64,000 nt of DNA from an uncultured Bacteroidota bacterium (GTDB lineage: Bacteria > Bacteroidota > Bacteroidia > Bacteroidales > 4484-276): NCBI GenBank assembly GCA_903944895.1, contig CAJATL010000374.1, positions 1-64,000 on the forward strand, given 5' to 3'. Each line of letters starts with the position of its first letter. Positions within the stretch are counted from its first letter, which is position 1. The notes beneath the pieces were generated by a model. The model did no database searches, was not told the DNA's origin, and worked only from the letters and a program-made list of their open reading frames with translations. The position numbers were made by a program, and so were the translations under genes. This document shows, in pieces, positions 33,770 through 43,035 of this stretch.

Positions 33770-35536
33770 TTAACCTTTCGGATTTTCCATTGGTCTCGAC
33801 CGATGTAAAAGCAACCAATCACCATTTTCAAGCAAGGCTTCCTGCGCAAGTTCTGTGATAATATCATTTGCTTCGTCAAAGTCATTATTATTGATTGCGT
33901 GATCTAATTTATCACTTGCCAACTGGAATAACTGTGCCATTTGTTGATAATTTTTAGCCTGCTCGGCAAATACCATTTTATCAGAATACCCATGTAGTGC
34001 TGCAGCAAGAACCAGTAAAACACTTGTTGAACAGGATAGAACTGAATGTATGATTTCTTCGAGAGACTTGAGGTTTTCAGGGAATTTTTCGGCATTAAAG
34101 CTTACCAGAAAGAGCAGACAAGCAGCAACAATTGCACTTATAAAAGAACAGGAAGCCATCAATTCCCACTTTTTTGCTGAGAGATTATGCTTAATGGATG
34201 TTTTTCTGAAATATTTCAATTGGTCATCAACCCAATTAGTCTTAAGAAAGATGAAAGCCTTCATCTGGTTAACCGTATTCACTTCACGGAAGGTTTTATC
34301 ATTTTTCCAGTCATTTAAAAGTGATGTGCGGAGGGCATAAAGCACCCACTCCAGTTCACCCCTATGCCTTTTAAGATAATGGTCGCTAACGCTGTTTTGT
34401 TTACCGCAAGCATTTAAAAAGTACTGTACCCTGTATGCCTCCGACAACGCTCTATAATCCTCATGCTTGTTTTCGAACTTTTCCCTATTGGCTATAAAAA
34501 ACCATAATGCACCTATTCCCATCGTTATCGGATACAGCATTAATATCAGAGGCTTATGCAAAAACTCAGTATTTATGTGCAGAAAAAGGAATGCTAATAC
34601 CACCAGCGACAATAATACTTTTAAAGCAAGAAACCTTCTTTTTTGAAAATATGTAGCCAGTTCACTAGTTATTCCGTGCTTTTCTGCAATATTACACAAG
34701 GTTAGGTTATTGACGCAATCAGCATGATTCGGCAATAAATAACTTGTGCTTTTTTCAATTTTTTCTTTTAAAGCTGAACCTAATTTGATAAAGTCTTTAT
34801 TAAAAGAATCAATTCGGCGAAGTATTTCTTTATCGTTTTCCTCATCCATGGAAGGGGTGTTTTCGGGTTGCGACGGATAATACATGATTTTGGTAAAAGG
34901 ATGATCCGGTACTAAGTTGCTTTTACGTGGAGTAATAATATGATAGATAGGGCCGGTTTGAAGATGCCGGAGTCTTTTCGTTTTATCTTCAAATTTTCCC
35001 GGAATACCTGTTTTTTTAAGTTTGACCACATCAGCAGTACCACCTTTCTTTCCATTGTCTGTCCCATCCCACAAAGCAATCAAAACATGACATTGTCTGG
35101 CTATAAATAAGCCGCTTTGATAATATTGCTCATTCCGTTTTTCATGGTTACAAACATTTTCAATAGAAGTTCCATCCTGTAATGGGAGTTCAATAATAAG
35201 CGAAGCCTTTGCAAGTAAACTATCGAATTCCAGAGCTGAATTTGGGGAAACAAAATCCTTTTTGTATTCCTCAACAGGCATTGGCAAAACTGCTATGAAA
35301 TCAATTTTGCTTTCAACGGCAGCCCAGGCTGCAATCTGATCAGCTCCTTCAGCAAGTGGTGTTAGTAAAACAACAGGTGTATGTGGGCATTCAATTTGTT
35401 TTTGCTCAACAAATTCCTTAATCAGGTGTTTTAAGAGTTCCTTGTCTTCCTCACGGATATCCCTGTGGCCTGCAACACCAAGATAAAGAGGAATCAGCAA
35501 AGTTTTATTTGGTACTGAATTTTTATCCATTTCCAT
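33770..35536 (-). CDS. SLOG/LOG-like Rossmannoid protein with four membrane helices (putative effector)
   Basis: A 588-aa protein. Residues about 15-230 form a LOG/DprA-like nucleotide-binding fold: LGVAGHRDI (19-27), TPLAEGADQIAAWAAV (59-74), VLPMPVEEYKKDF, CHVLIALWDGTDNGKKGGTADVV (149-171). Two helices follow at about 304-322 and 328-348, then a conserved-looking ENKHEDYRALSEAYRVQYF segment (355-373), and a second helix pair at about 457-475 and 489-512, as in SLATT-type membrane effectors. SLOG domains bind nucleotide messengers (ThsA of Thoeris binds TIR-made cyclic ADP-ribose). Immediately upstream of the TIR-STAND gene. ATG at 35536, with a second Met two codons on. Confidence 0.75.
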   Translation of the reverse strand: MEMDKNSVPNKTLLIPLYLGVAGHRDIREEDKELLKHLIKEFVEQKQIECPHTPVVLLTPLAEGADQIAAWAAVESKIDFIAVLPMPVEEYKKDFVSPNSALEFDSLLAKASLIIELPLQDGTSIENVCNHEKRNEQYYQSGLFIARQCHVLIALWDGTDNGKKGGTADVVKLKKTGIPGKFEDKTKRLRHLQTGPIYHIITPRKSNLVPDHPFTKIMYYPSQPENTPSMDEENDKEILRRIDSFNKDFIKLGSALKEKIEKSTSYLLPNHADCVNNLTLCNIAEKHGITSELATYFQKRRFLALKVLLSLVVLAFLFLHINTEFLHKPLILMLYPITMGIGALWFFIANREKFENKHEDYRALSEAYRVQYFLNACGKQNSVSDHYLKRHRGELEWVLYALRTSLLNDWKNDKTFREVNTVNQMKAFIFLKTNWVDDQLKYFRKTSIKHNLSAKKWELMASCSFISAIVAACLLFLVSFNAEKFPENLKSLEEIIHSVLSCSTSVLLVLAAALHGYSDKMVFAEQAKNYQQMAQLFQLASDKLDHAINNNDFDEANDIITELAQEALLENGDWLLLHRSRPMENPKG

Positions 35537-35549
35537 TTTTTTTATCTGT

Positions 35550-36905
35550 TTACCCGACTATCAGTTTTACACTTTGATCAGGTTTTTCTCCAATTTTTAG
35601 GAGATAAATTCCTTTTGGTAAATTACCCAGGTCAAGACGATAATTGCACGAATTTACCTTGCCTGAACGAACAACAACGCCAATCTGATTAATCAGACAA
35701 TAATCTGAACCAATTAAATCTTCACAAATTTTAATTGTCGTAAACCCGGGTGCCGGATTTGGATGGATTTCCATGCTGTTTTTTACCGGATTTTCTGAAA
35801 TTCCAATGGTGCTGCTGTTTATAAAAACATAATCACCATCCTCGTTGCTAAAATATCCCGAATAAATATCAATTAAACCATCATTATTCAGGTCGCCGAT
35901 TGCCTGTCCGTGACAACTTGCACCAACTGTTGCCTGGAAACAAAGCGAGAAATTCAATCCGCCATCATTAACAAAAAGCTGAGGGTTTGAACTGTAAAAT
36001 CCCAAAAAAACATCCATATCGCCATCATCATCAACATCATAAAGATTTACAGCCTTGCAATAAGAACCCGTCTGTATAGTGGCGCCTGGCGTAAAACCGG
36101 CATGGCTATCATTTAACCAGATTTCGGCAGTATTGCCTGAATTGCCAACCCAGGCATCCAAATCCCCGTCGCCATCAAGATCGGCTAAAGCGATGACTCC
36201 TCCTTGTGTGCCAAAATTTGTACCCAATTGCGTAAAAGTTCCATTTCCATCATTCAGAAAAACGGTATTTCCATAAGCGCTGCTTTCGCTTACAAAAGCG
36301 TCGGGATGGCCGTCTCCGTCCAAATCGCCCAAATCGGCATCATGGCCTCTGGCACCAGGCAGCGATTGAGAAAGCGCATATGTTCCAGTGCCATTATTTT
36401 TTAAAACAACCCCATTTCCACCACCGCTGTTGGGAAGGAAAATGTCAATGTCGTTGTCGCCGTCAATATCGCCAACTGCGGCGTTGTACGTCGAGATATT
36501 GGATGAAAAATTGCTTACGGTAAAACTTCCAGAGCCATTATTTTTGAGAATGGTTGTAGCTGTTGAAGAATAAAATGGAATTGCGATGATATCAAAATCA
36601 CCATCACCGTCAACATCGGCGGCATGAACACCATAAAAACTATCCTCGGTTGCATATTGTGCTTTTAACGAAAATGTGCCGGTGCCATCATTCAGGTAAA
36701 TATCAATACCAAAATAGGCCGAAATGGCAGCGCAATCGAGGTCGCCATCATTGTCGAAATCGGCCAGGGCCACACCAAAAGTAGCTGCCGAAGTTGGTGG
36801 TTCGATTTGTTGAAAGCTGGTAAAAGTGCATTCCTGTGCAAATGTTCCACCGGATGAAAGCAGCGAAAGGACGACAAGCAAAAATGTGTAAATGATTTTT
36901 TCCAT
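35550..36905 (-). CDS. Secreted FG-GAP/VCBS beta-propeller protein with T9SS sorting domain
   Basis: A 451-aa protein: signal peptide (to about GGTFAQ), then seven or so FG-GAP/VCBS repeats, each with a calcium-binding loop such as DFDNDGDLD, DVDGDGDFD, DIDGDNDID, DLDGDGHPD and DVDDDGDMD, then a C-terminal type-A T9SS sorting domain from about 375 (IHPNPAPGF.. GNLPKGIYLLKIGEK). It is a cell-surface or released protein; ligand unknown. It ends 13 bp before the SLOG gene on the same strand, so the defence-like pair may be read from its promoter, although the two functions look unrelated. Confidence 0.85.
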   Translation of the reverse strand: MEKIIYTFLLVVLSLLSSGGTFAQECTFTSFQQIEPPTSAATFGVALADFDNDGDLDCAAISAYFGIDIYLNDGTGTFSLKAQYATEDSFYGVHAADVDGDGDFDIIAIPFYSSTATTILKNNGSGSFTVSNFSSNISTYNAAVGDIDGDNDIDIFLPNSGGGNGVVLKNNGTGTYALSQSLPGARGHDADLGDLDGDGHPDAFVSESSAYGNTVFLNDGNGTFTQLGTNFGTQGGVIALADLDGDGDLDAWVGNSGNTAEIWLNDSHAGFTPGATIQTGSYCKAVNLYDVDDDGDMDVFLGFYSSNPQLFVNDGGLNFSLCFQATVGASCHGQAIGDLNNDGLIDIYSGYFSNEDGDYVFINSSTIGISENPVKNSMEIHPNPAPGFTTIKICEDLIGSDYCLINQIGVVVRSGKVNSCNYRLDLGNLPKGIYLLKIGEKPDQSVKLIVG

Positions 36906-37023
36906 GATTAATCAATTTTATAATTCCTGTTTTTTGGCTGTCAGGAAATTGCCCCTGCATGAATTGCCTGTGCAGGGCAGACCCTTTTTTGGTGGTTTCT
37001 GGATTCCACATTTCTAATTTGGA

Positions 37024-37031
37024 CAAAATTA
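37024..37031 (-). promoter_or_regulatory. -7 promoter element of the FG-GAP gene
   Basis: TAATTTTG on the minus strand, 118 bp upstream of the start; possible head of the FG-GAP - SLOG - TIR-STAND transcript. Confidence 0.4.
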
Positions 37032-37096
37032 GACTATTTTTCGGGTAAAAATAGATTTCAATTATCTTGATTTCAAATACTCAAAGGATTTCTTTC

Positions 37097-37104
37097 TACT
37101 TTTG
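37097..37104 (+). promoter_or_regulatory. -7 promoter element of the BNR-repeat gene
   Basis: TACTTTTG lies 36 bp upstream of the ATG at 37141. A TTG at 37102 sits inside this box and so cannot be the start. Confidence 0.6.
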
Positions 37105-37140
37105 AAACCTGAAATTTCTCTAACTAAAATAAACTTTACG

Positions 37141-39876
37141 ATGAATTTTTTTACCATGTCTCCCCGGCGAAAATACAGTTGGATGGCTGTTTCTTTGGTG
37201 ATGATAATCGCAGGAACAGCGCTGTTTTACAGCAACAGCCATTTTGATAAACGAAAAAAATACGAAAAATTTCTGAGGGAAAAAATGGCTGCCATTCCTG
37301 TAATTCCTGATCAGAGCAAAAAAAATGAAAAAGCAGCCGACCAGCCTGAAATGGGCGCCATTCAGGATTATTTCATGACTTTAGACCCGGCGCTGGGCTA
37401 TGCGCCACGTGAACGGCTGCAAAAGGCCTACAAAGAAACCAGGGAAAACACGAAAAATAATCTCAAATCAACTGCTTCGCTCGACTGGAGCGGAACTTCC
37501 GCCGAAATGGGTGGCCGAACCCGTGCCATCATGTGGGACCCGAATGACGCAACCGGTAAAAAAGTCTGGGCCGGCGGCGTTACCGGTGGCCTGTGGTACC
37601 GCAACGACATCACCAACAACCAGTCGCTCTGGCAGCCAGTCGGCGATTTCTGGAGTTCTCTCAACATCAGTTGCATCACTTACGACCCCAACAACCCTTC
37701 AACCTTTTATATCGGAACCGGCGAAGCACAAACCGCTTTGTACATTTACCGCGAATCGTCGGGAACTGGCGAAGGCATCTGGAAATCGACCGATAGCGGT
37801 CAAAGCTGGAATCTGCTCGGGCCGACCCTCGATTTTGAATATGTAACCGACATCAAAGTAAGAAACGAAAACGGCAGCAGCGTGATTTATGCCGGCGTGG
37901 CCTCCGGTTTTTATCATGGAACCAATCATCAGAGCGAACCGTCGGACGGGCTTTTCCGTTCCGAAGATGGAGGTGCTACCTGGGAACAGGTTCTGCCGGA
38001 TATTCCCGGATATGGCGCTCCTTATGCTGTGGCTGATATCGAAATTGCCGCCGATGGCCGGATGTACGTGGGAACCATGCAAAACGTCGAAATCGAAGGC
38101 GGTGCTACAATTTTAATTTCTGACGAAGGAACCGAGGGAACCTGGACCGTGTACGACGATTATGTTGCCATCATCCAGAGCAATTCTTCCTATTATATCC
38201 CGGCAAGGGTAATGCTTTCGTGCGCACCATCCGATGCAAACATAGTTTATGCCACTATTGCCGCCGGTTACACCGATGGTTTTAACTATTACCGCGGCCG
38301 CTACGTCATCAAAACCACCAACAAAGGCGCAACCTGGACCGAAATTAACAAACCGGCCTCCGACTGGTCAACGCTGGCGTGGCATGCGCTCATTATCCGG
38401 GTTGACCCTAATAATCCAAACCATATTTTTACTGGCGGCCTCGATATGTGGAAAACCACCAACGGAGGCACAAGCTGGAACAAAATTTCGGATTGGTCGC
38501 TGATGTATTATGGCGGTGGCGACGAATACCTCCACGCCGACCAACATGCCCTCGAATTCAAACCCGGAAGTTCGACTGAGTTTATCTGCAGCAACGACGG
38601 CGGCGTTTTTTATACTTCATCAGCTACAAGCCCGGCGCCTGTTTTCCAGGAAAAAAATCAGGGCTATAACACCCTGCAGTTTTATACCTGCGATCTTTAT
38701 CCGCAGGCCGGCGCCCCGGTTTACGTTGGTGGTCTGCAGGACAACGGGACTTTGCTTTATCAGAATGCACCACTTTCGATTTTTGATATGGTTGATGGCG
38801 GCGATGGTGCTTACTGCTTTTTTGATGACGACGCCACCAATTTGCTGATTACTTCAGTTTATTACAACCGCTATTCGGTATTTTTAAATGGAAGTGGCTA
38901 TGATTACCTCGATTATGAAAGCGGCATTTTTATCAATCCCGCCGATTACGATTCAAAAAACAATACGTTGTATGCCAACGCTGTCGATTTTTTCGGAAAC
39001 ACCCCGAATACAATCCTGAGGGTTAGTGGCATCGGAGCAAGTTCCAACGGCGATTTCATCGCGCTGCAAACCGGAACCGATGTTTATTATTCGCATATAA
39101 AGGTTTCGCCAGCTTCGCCCCTGCTTTCGACGCATCTTTTTATTGGAACGCAGGCCGGGCAGGTGTTTAAGGTTATCAACGCCCAATCCTCCCCCATCGT
39201 GGGCGAAATTACAGGCAGTGATTTCCCGGCAGCCTATGTTTCATGTGTGGCTGTTGGCCAGACAGAGGATGATCTTATGGTAACTTTCTCGAATTATGGC
39301 GTGCAGTCCGTCTGGCGCACTGTTGACGGAGGCGAATCATGGACCGATGTGGAAGGCAACCTGCCGGATATTCCTGTAAGATGGGCAATTTATCACCCAA
39401 ATAACACCGGGCAGGCTTTGCTGGCCACCGAACTGGGCGTTTGGTCAACTACAGAACTCAACAGCGACGAGGTTAACTGGGTTCAGGATATCGACGGCCT
39501 GGCCAACGTGAGGGTTGACATGTTGATATTGCGGCCAACGGATAATATGGTTTTGGCTGCTACTCACGGAAGAGGCTTTTTCACTGCCCAATACCCGCTC
39601 GACCCGTATGTTTCTATTACCGAAAAGGAAATATCGAAACTTTCGGTTTTCCCAAATCCTTCCAGTGGATTAGTCAATATTCAGATTCCTGCTTCGCAAT
39701 CAAACATGGCCAGAATCCAGGTTTTTGATGCTTCCGGTAGAGAAGTTTATGCTGCAAATGCTGATGCCGGCATTCAAAATCATCCAATCAATCTCAGCGG
39801 CCAACCCAAAGGAAATTATATTATTAAGATGATCCTGGATGGAAAATCATATTCAGAAAAGGTTGTGGTGGAGTAG
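37141..39876 (+). CDS. Secreted BNR/sortilin-like beta-propeller protein with T9SS sorting domain
   Basis: A 911-aa protein from the ATG at 37141. An N-terminal hydrophobic segment (WMAVSLVMIIAGTALFY) is a signal or anchor. From about residue 115 come two seven-bladed-type propellers with Asp-box/BNR motifs (STDSGQSWNLLG, SEDGGATWEQV, TTNKGATWTEI, TTNGGTSWNKI, TVDGGESWTDV), the layout of VPS10/sortilin-type and xyloglucanase-like secreted proteins. The C-terminus (KLSVFPNPSSGLVNIQIP.. GQPKGNYIIKMILDG) is a T9SS type-A domain. No catalytic Asp pair was identified, so enzymatic activity is open. Divergent from the FG-GAP gene. Confidence 0.85.
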   Translation: MNFFTMSPRRKYSWMAVSLVMIIAGTALFYSNSHFDKRKKYEKFLREKMAAIPVIPDQSKKNEKAADQPEMGAIQDYFMTLDPALGYAPRERLQKAYKETRENTKNNLKSTASLDWSGTSAEMGGRTRAIMWDPNDATGKKVWAGGVTGGLWYRNDITNNQSLWQPVGDFWSSLNISCITYDPNNPSTFYIGTGEAQTALYIYRESSGTGEGIWKSTDSGQSWNLLGPTLDFEYVTDIKVRNENGSSVIYAGVASGFYHGTNHQSEPSDGLFRSEDGGATWEQVLPDIPGYGAPYAVADIEIAADGRMYVGTMQNVEIEGGATILISDEGTEGTWTVYDDYVAIIQSNSSYYIPARVMLSCAPSDANIVYATIAAGYTDGFNYYRGRYVIKTTNKGATWTEINKPASDWSTLAWHALIIRVDPNNPNHIFTGGLDMWKTTNGGTSWNKISDWSLMYYGGGDEYLHADQHALEFKPGSSTEFICSNDGGVFYTSSATSPAPVFQEKNQGYNTLQFYTCDLYPQAGAPVYVGGLQDNGTLLYQNAPLSIFDMVDGGDGAYCFFDDDATNLLITSVYYNRYSVFLNGSGYDYLDYESGIFINPADYDSKNNTLYANAVDFFGNTPNTILRVSGIGASSNGDFIALQTGTDVYYSHIKVSPASPLLSTHLFIGTQAGQVFKVINAQSSPIVGEITGSDFPAAYVSCVAVGQTEDDLMVTFSNYGVQSVWRTVDGGESWTDVEGNLPDIPVRWAIYHPNNTGQALLATELGVWSTTELNSDEVNWVQDIDGLANVRVDMLILRPTDNMVLAATHGRGFFTAQYPLDPYVSITEKEISKLSVFPNPSSGLVNIQIPASQSNMARIQVFDASGREVYAANADAGIQNHPINLSGQPKGNYIIKMILDGKSYSEKVVVE

Positions 39877-40043
39877 GTTAAATGAATCGATAAAAACATA
39901 ACCTTTTATAAAAACCTGTCAGGTTTGACCAGGTATTTTAGCCTGGATGATCTTCCGGGAATTATTTCAGTTTTGCTAAACTGTCAACCCGAAATATTAT
40001 AATTTCACAACCTCAAAACGAACAATTTCAAAAATCAGAAGGC
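39877..40043. other. Intergenic with AAAACCTGTCAGGTTT palindrome
   Basis: The palindrome at 39911-39926 belongs to the same short repeat type as at 6435. It may end transcription of the BNR gene. Confidence 0.4.
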
Positions 40044-42311
40044 ATGAAAAAATCAACGTTCAGGTTTGTATTCATTGGATTTATTTTCCTGTTTTCGTGC
40101 CAGGGGAAACAGAGCATAAAGCTTACCAGCGGCGGGAAATCTGATTATAAAATCGTTATCCCAAATCAGGCCAGCGATGTCGAAAATCGTGCTGCTGCCG
40201 AATTGCAGAAATACCTGCTTAAAATTTCAGGGGTAAATTTTCAAATTGCTGATGATCTTTCTGAACCAGCAGAAAAAGAAATCCTTGTTGGACGCTGTAA
40301 CAGGTCTGAAATCCAAAATCTAACCACAGTTTTGGATACTTTGGATGAAGATGGTTTCCTGATAAAAACCGCAGGTTCGAAGCTGCTGATTGCCGGTGGC
40401 GACGACAAAGGCACGCTTTACGGGGTTTATCATTTTCTCGAAAATTACCTTGGCTGCCGCATGTACAGCTCAAAAGTGCAGGTAATCCCTGGTAATCCTT
40501 CTATCCGGATTACCGGAATTGACGATATCAAGGAGCCTGCTTTTGCTTATCGAGAGCTGCATTTCCCCGATCCGCGGACTGACTCTTTGTATCTCGACTG
40601 GCATAAACTGGATTTGAAAAAAGGCAAAAATGAGTGGGGAATGTTTGTTCATACTTTTCAAACGCTTGTCCCGGCTGAGAAATATATTAAAACCCACCCC
40701 GAGTATTTCTCATTTTTAAATGTTCAGCGCATTCCCGATGGCCAGCTTTGCCTCACCAATCCTGATGTTTTTAAAATCGTTGCAGAAGGATTGAAGGAGC
40801 GGATGAAAGAAAAGCCGGAAGCGCTTTACTGGTCGGTTTCGCAAAACGATACCTACAAAGCCTGCGAATGTGAGCATTGCCGCAAGGTTTACCAAAAATA
40901 TGGTGGCTATTCAGGGGCGATGATTGACTTCGTAAACCAGGTTGCAGCAGTTTTTCCCGATAAGGTAATTTCGACCCTGGCTTATCAATACACGCGTTCG
41001 GCACCCCAAAACATTGTGCCGGCAAAAAATGTAAACGTGATGTTCTGTTCCATCGAGTGCAACCGCAGCCGCCCAATTTCCACCGATCCTTCGTCGGCTT
41101 CGTTTCGTAAAGATGCCGAAGACTGGGGCAAACTCACCGGCAATATTTTCATGTGGGATTATGTGGTGCAGTTCCGGAATTTGCTAAGCCCTTTCCCGAA
41201 TCTTCGGGTTTTGCAGCCCAATCTTCAATATTTTAAAGGTCGCGGAATGCAGATGATGTTCCAGCAAGGTAGCGGCAGCTTGTTGAGCGAGTTTTTCGAA
41301 CTCCGTCAATACCTCATCGCCAGACTTTTGTGGAACCCCGACTGCGACATTAACGCCGTGATGAATGATTTTGTGAATGGTTATTACGGCCCTGCCGGAA
41401 AGCATATTCTTGCTTACATTAACACCATGCACGATGCTCTGGAGAAATCCGGCGGCAACCTCGGCATTTACGGCTATCCTTACGATGGCATCAAAACCTT
41501 CCTCACACCTGATTTAATCAAAACTTATGATTCGATTTTTATCCTTGCCGAAGATGCTGTCAAAAGCCAGCCCGAATATCTCGAAAGGGTAAAAGTGGCA
41601 AGGCTTCCATTGGAATTTGCTGTTTTGGATATTTCGCTCAGGAATGTAAATGAAGATCTGACCTATTTTAAAAAAGATGGTGATAGCTGGAAAGTTCGTG
41701 AAGATATGATGCTCCTTTTGGATAATTTTACCAAAGCTTCCGTTGCTGCCGGAATCCAGCGTTATTGGGAGCATGGAAACCCCCCGGAAGAATACCGGAA
41801 AACGGTTGAAACTTACGTGAAGTCGAGCATGCAGAGCCATCTTGCCGCCAATAAACCGGTGCAATTATCGAACCCGTGCAGCGAAAAATATGCTGTTGGC
41901 GGCGCCAATGCTTTAACCGACGGCATGAAAGGCATCAACGATTATCATTTTAACTGGTTAGGTTTTGAAGGCACCGACATGGTTGCAACCATCGACCTGG
42001 GCGAAGAAAAAACGGTCTCAGCCATCGAAACCGAATTTTTCCAGGAAACCTATTCATGGATATTTCTGCCTGTTCAGGTGGAATTCGCTGTTTCGATTGA
42101 CGGTAAAGATTTCAGAACTGTAAAAACCCTCAAAAATAACGTTCCCCAGGAGCAAGGCGGAGTTTTTATCCAACCATTTAATGCCGGATTTAAACCGGAA
42201 AACGCTCGCTTTATCAGGATCACAGCCAAAAACATGAAAACCTGTCCACCCTGGCACAATGGTGCCGGCTACCCGAGCTGGATATTTTGCGATGAAATTG
42301 TGGTGAGGTAA
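40044..42311 (+). CDS. DUF4838 lipoprotein with C-terminal discoidin-like domain
   Basis: A 755-aa lipoprotein (lipobox FLFSC, C19). Residues about 30-140 resemble the alpha-glucuronidase/GH20 N-terminal domain (ASDVENRAAAELQKYLLKISG, GTLYGVYHFLENYLGCR). The centre is DUF4838 (EWGMFVHTFQTLVPAEKY, GQLCLTNPDVFKIV, WSVSQNDTYKACECEHCRK), a TIM-barrel-like region. The C-terminal about 140 residues form an F5/8-type discoidin fold (GFEGTDMVATIDLGEEKTVSAIETEF) that would bind sugar. Members occur in carbohydrate-degrading loci; activity is unproven. The last 89 bp are duplicated at 50637-50725. Confidence 0.85.
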   Translation: MKKSTFRFVFIGFIFLFSCQGKQSIKLTSGGKSDYKIVIPNQASDVENRAAAELQKYLLKISGVNFQIADDLSEPAEKEILVGRCNRSEIQNLTTVLDTLDEDGFLIKTAGSKLLIAGGDDKGTLYGVYHFLENYLGCRMYSSKVQVIPGNPSIRITGIDDIKEPAFAYRELHFPDPRTDSLYLDWHKLDLKKGKNEWGMFVHTFQTLVPAEKYIKTHPEYFSFLNVQRIPDGQLCLTNPDVFKIVAEGLKERMKEKPEALYWSVSQNDTYKACECEHCRKVYQKYGGYSGAMIDFVNQVAAVFPDKVISTLAYQYTRSAPQNIVPAKNVNVMFCSIECNRSRPISTDPSSASFRKDAEDWGKLTGNIFMWDYVVQFRNLLSPFPNLRVLQPNLQYFKGRGMQMMFQQGSGSLLSEFFELRQYLIARLLWNPDCDINAVMNDFVNGYYGPAGKHILAYINTMHDALEKSGGNLGIYGYPYDGIKTFLTPDLIKTYDSIFILAEDAVKSQPEYLERVKVARLPLEFAVLDISLRNVNEDLTYFKKDGDSWKVREDMMLLLDNFTKASVAAGIQRYWEHGNPPEEYRKTVETYVKSSMQSHLAANKPVQLSNPCSEKYAVGGANALTDGMKGINDYHFNWLGFEGTDMVATIDLGEEKTVSAIETEFFQETYSWIFLPVQVEFAVSIDGKDFRTVKTLKNNVPQEQGGVFIQPFNAGFKPENARFIRITAKNMKTCPPWHNGAGYPSWIFCDEIVVR

Positions 42312-42354
42312 TGAAAGGTGGTGAAAGGGAAGGTTTTTAATAAGGAACTTCGGC

Positions 42355-42722
42355 TTGTTAAAAAAGGTTTTTCCCTTTAAACGCTGACAGATTATATCGT
42401 AACAAGACCTGACAGCGTCCGCCGGCTGGCGGACTGTCACCGTCAAAACCGGAAACAACAACAAATTTCCTTTCTTTCTTTTTTCAACGCTGTCAGGTCC
42501 TGCGGACGCTGACAGGTTTTACCAGAATCCGACCTGAAAGCGTCCGCCGGCTGGCAGACTGCCAGCGTCAAAATCAATCACTGGGCGTTGGAAATTCGAT
42601 ATTGGATATTTTACATTTTTTTCCTTCTTAAACGCTGACAGGTTACATCGGAACAAGACCTGACAGCGTCCGCCAGCGTTCGACTGAGCTTACGCCGAAG
42701 TCTGGCGGACGCTGATAGGTTA
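42355..42722. repeat. REP-like CTGACAGG / CAGCGTCCGCC repeats
   Basis: Three clusters combine AACGCTGACAGGTT, ACCTGACAGCGTCCGCC and a GGCTGGCGGAC-type palindrome, in partly inverted orientation (about 42378-42440, 42486-42570, 42632-42722). Strong hairpins result. The region fills most of the 724-bp gap before the solute-binding gene; the other part holds the 69-bp repeat at 42732 and about 200 bp with nothing evident. Confidence 0.7.
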
Positions 42723-42731
42723 TAAAAAATA

Positions 42732-42800
42732 TTTCACCTTTTTGGAAAGGTGAAACCTTTAAAACCCACCCAATAATCAAAATAATAAGGTTTGAGAATG
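42732..42800. repeat. 69-bp direct repeat, left copy
   Basis: It begins with the palindrome TTTCACCTTTTTGGAAAGGTGAAA, continues CCCACCCAATAA and AATAATAAGGTTTGAGAATG, and recurs almost unchanged at 44524-44592 on the far side of the solute-binding gene. Confidence 0.8.
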
Positions 42801-43006
42801 CATTGGCCCTTACTTTCCCTTGATTTTGGAAAGCGTATTTTATACCTTCTATCACATGATTTCCTTCCCTTCCCGCTGTAGCGGATTTATGCCTTCAAAT
42901 TTGATATTTTAATTGCCTGTGCGTGTGCAGCTATGGCGAATACTGCACTTCCAACAGTTGGTAAATATTTTTAAATTACGCTTAGTTTTAATAAAAAATT
43001 TTTGAG

Positions 43007-43014
43007 TAGGTTTG
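43007..43014 (+). promoter_or_regulatory. -7 promoter element of the double solute-binding gene
   Basis: TAGGTTTG lies 21 bp upstream of the ATG at 43036 and overlaps a TTG at 43012, arguing against the latter as start. Confidence 0.6.
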
Positions 43015-43035
43015 TATGAAAAAAACTACATAAAA

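Noticed and set aside
37400-38848. Several long alternative frames inside the BNR gene
   Set aside because: They are shadows of a GC-richer coding region with clear T9SS/BNR protein in the main frame.
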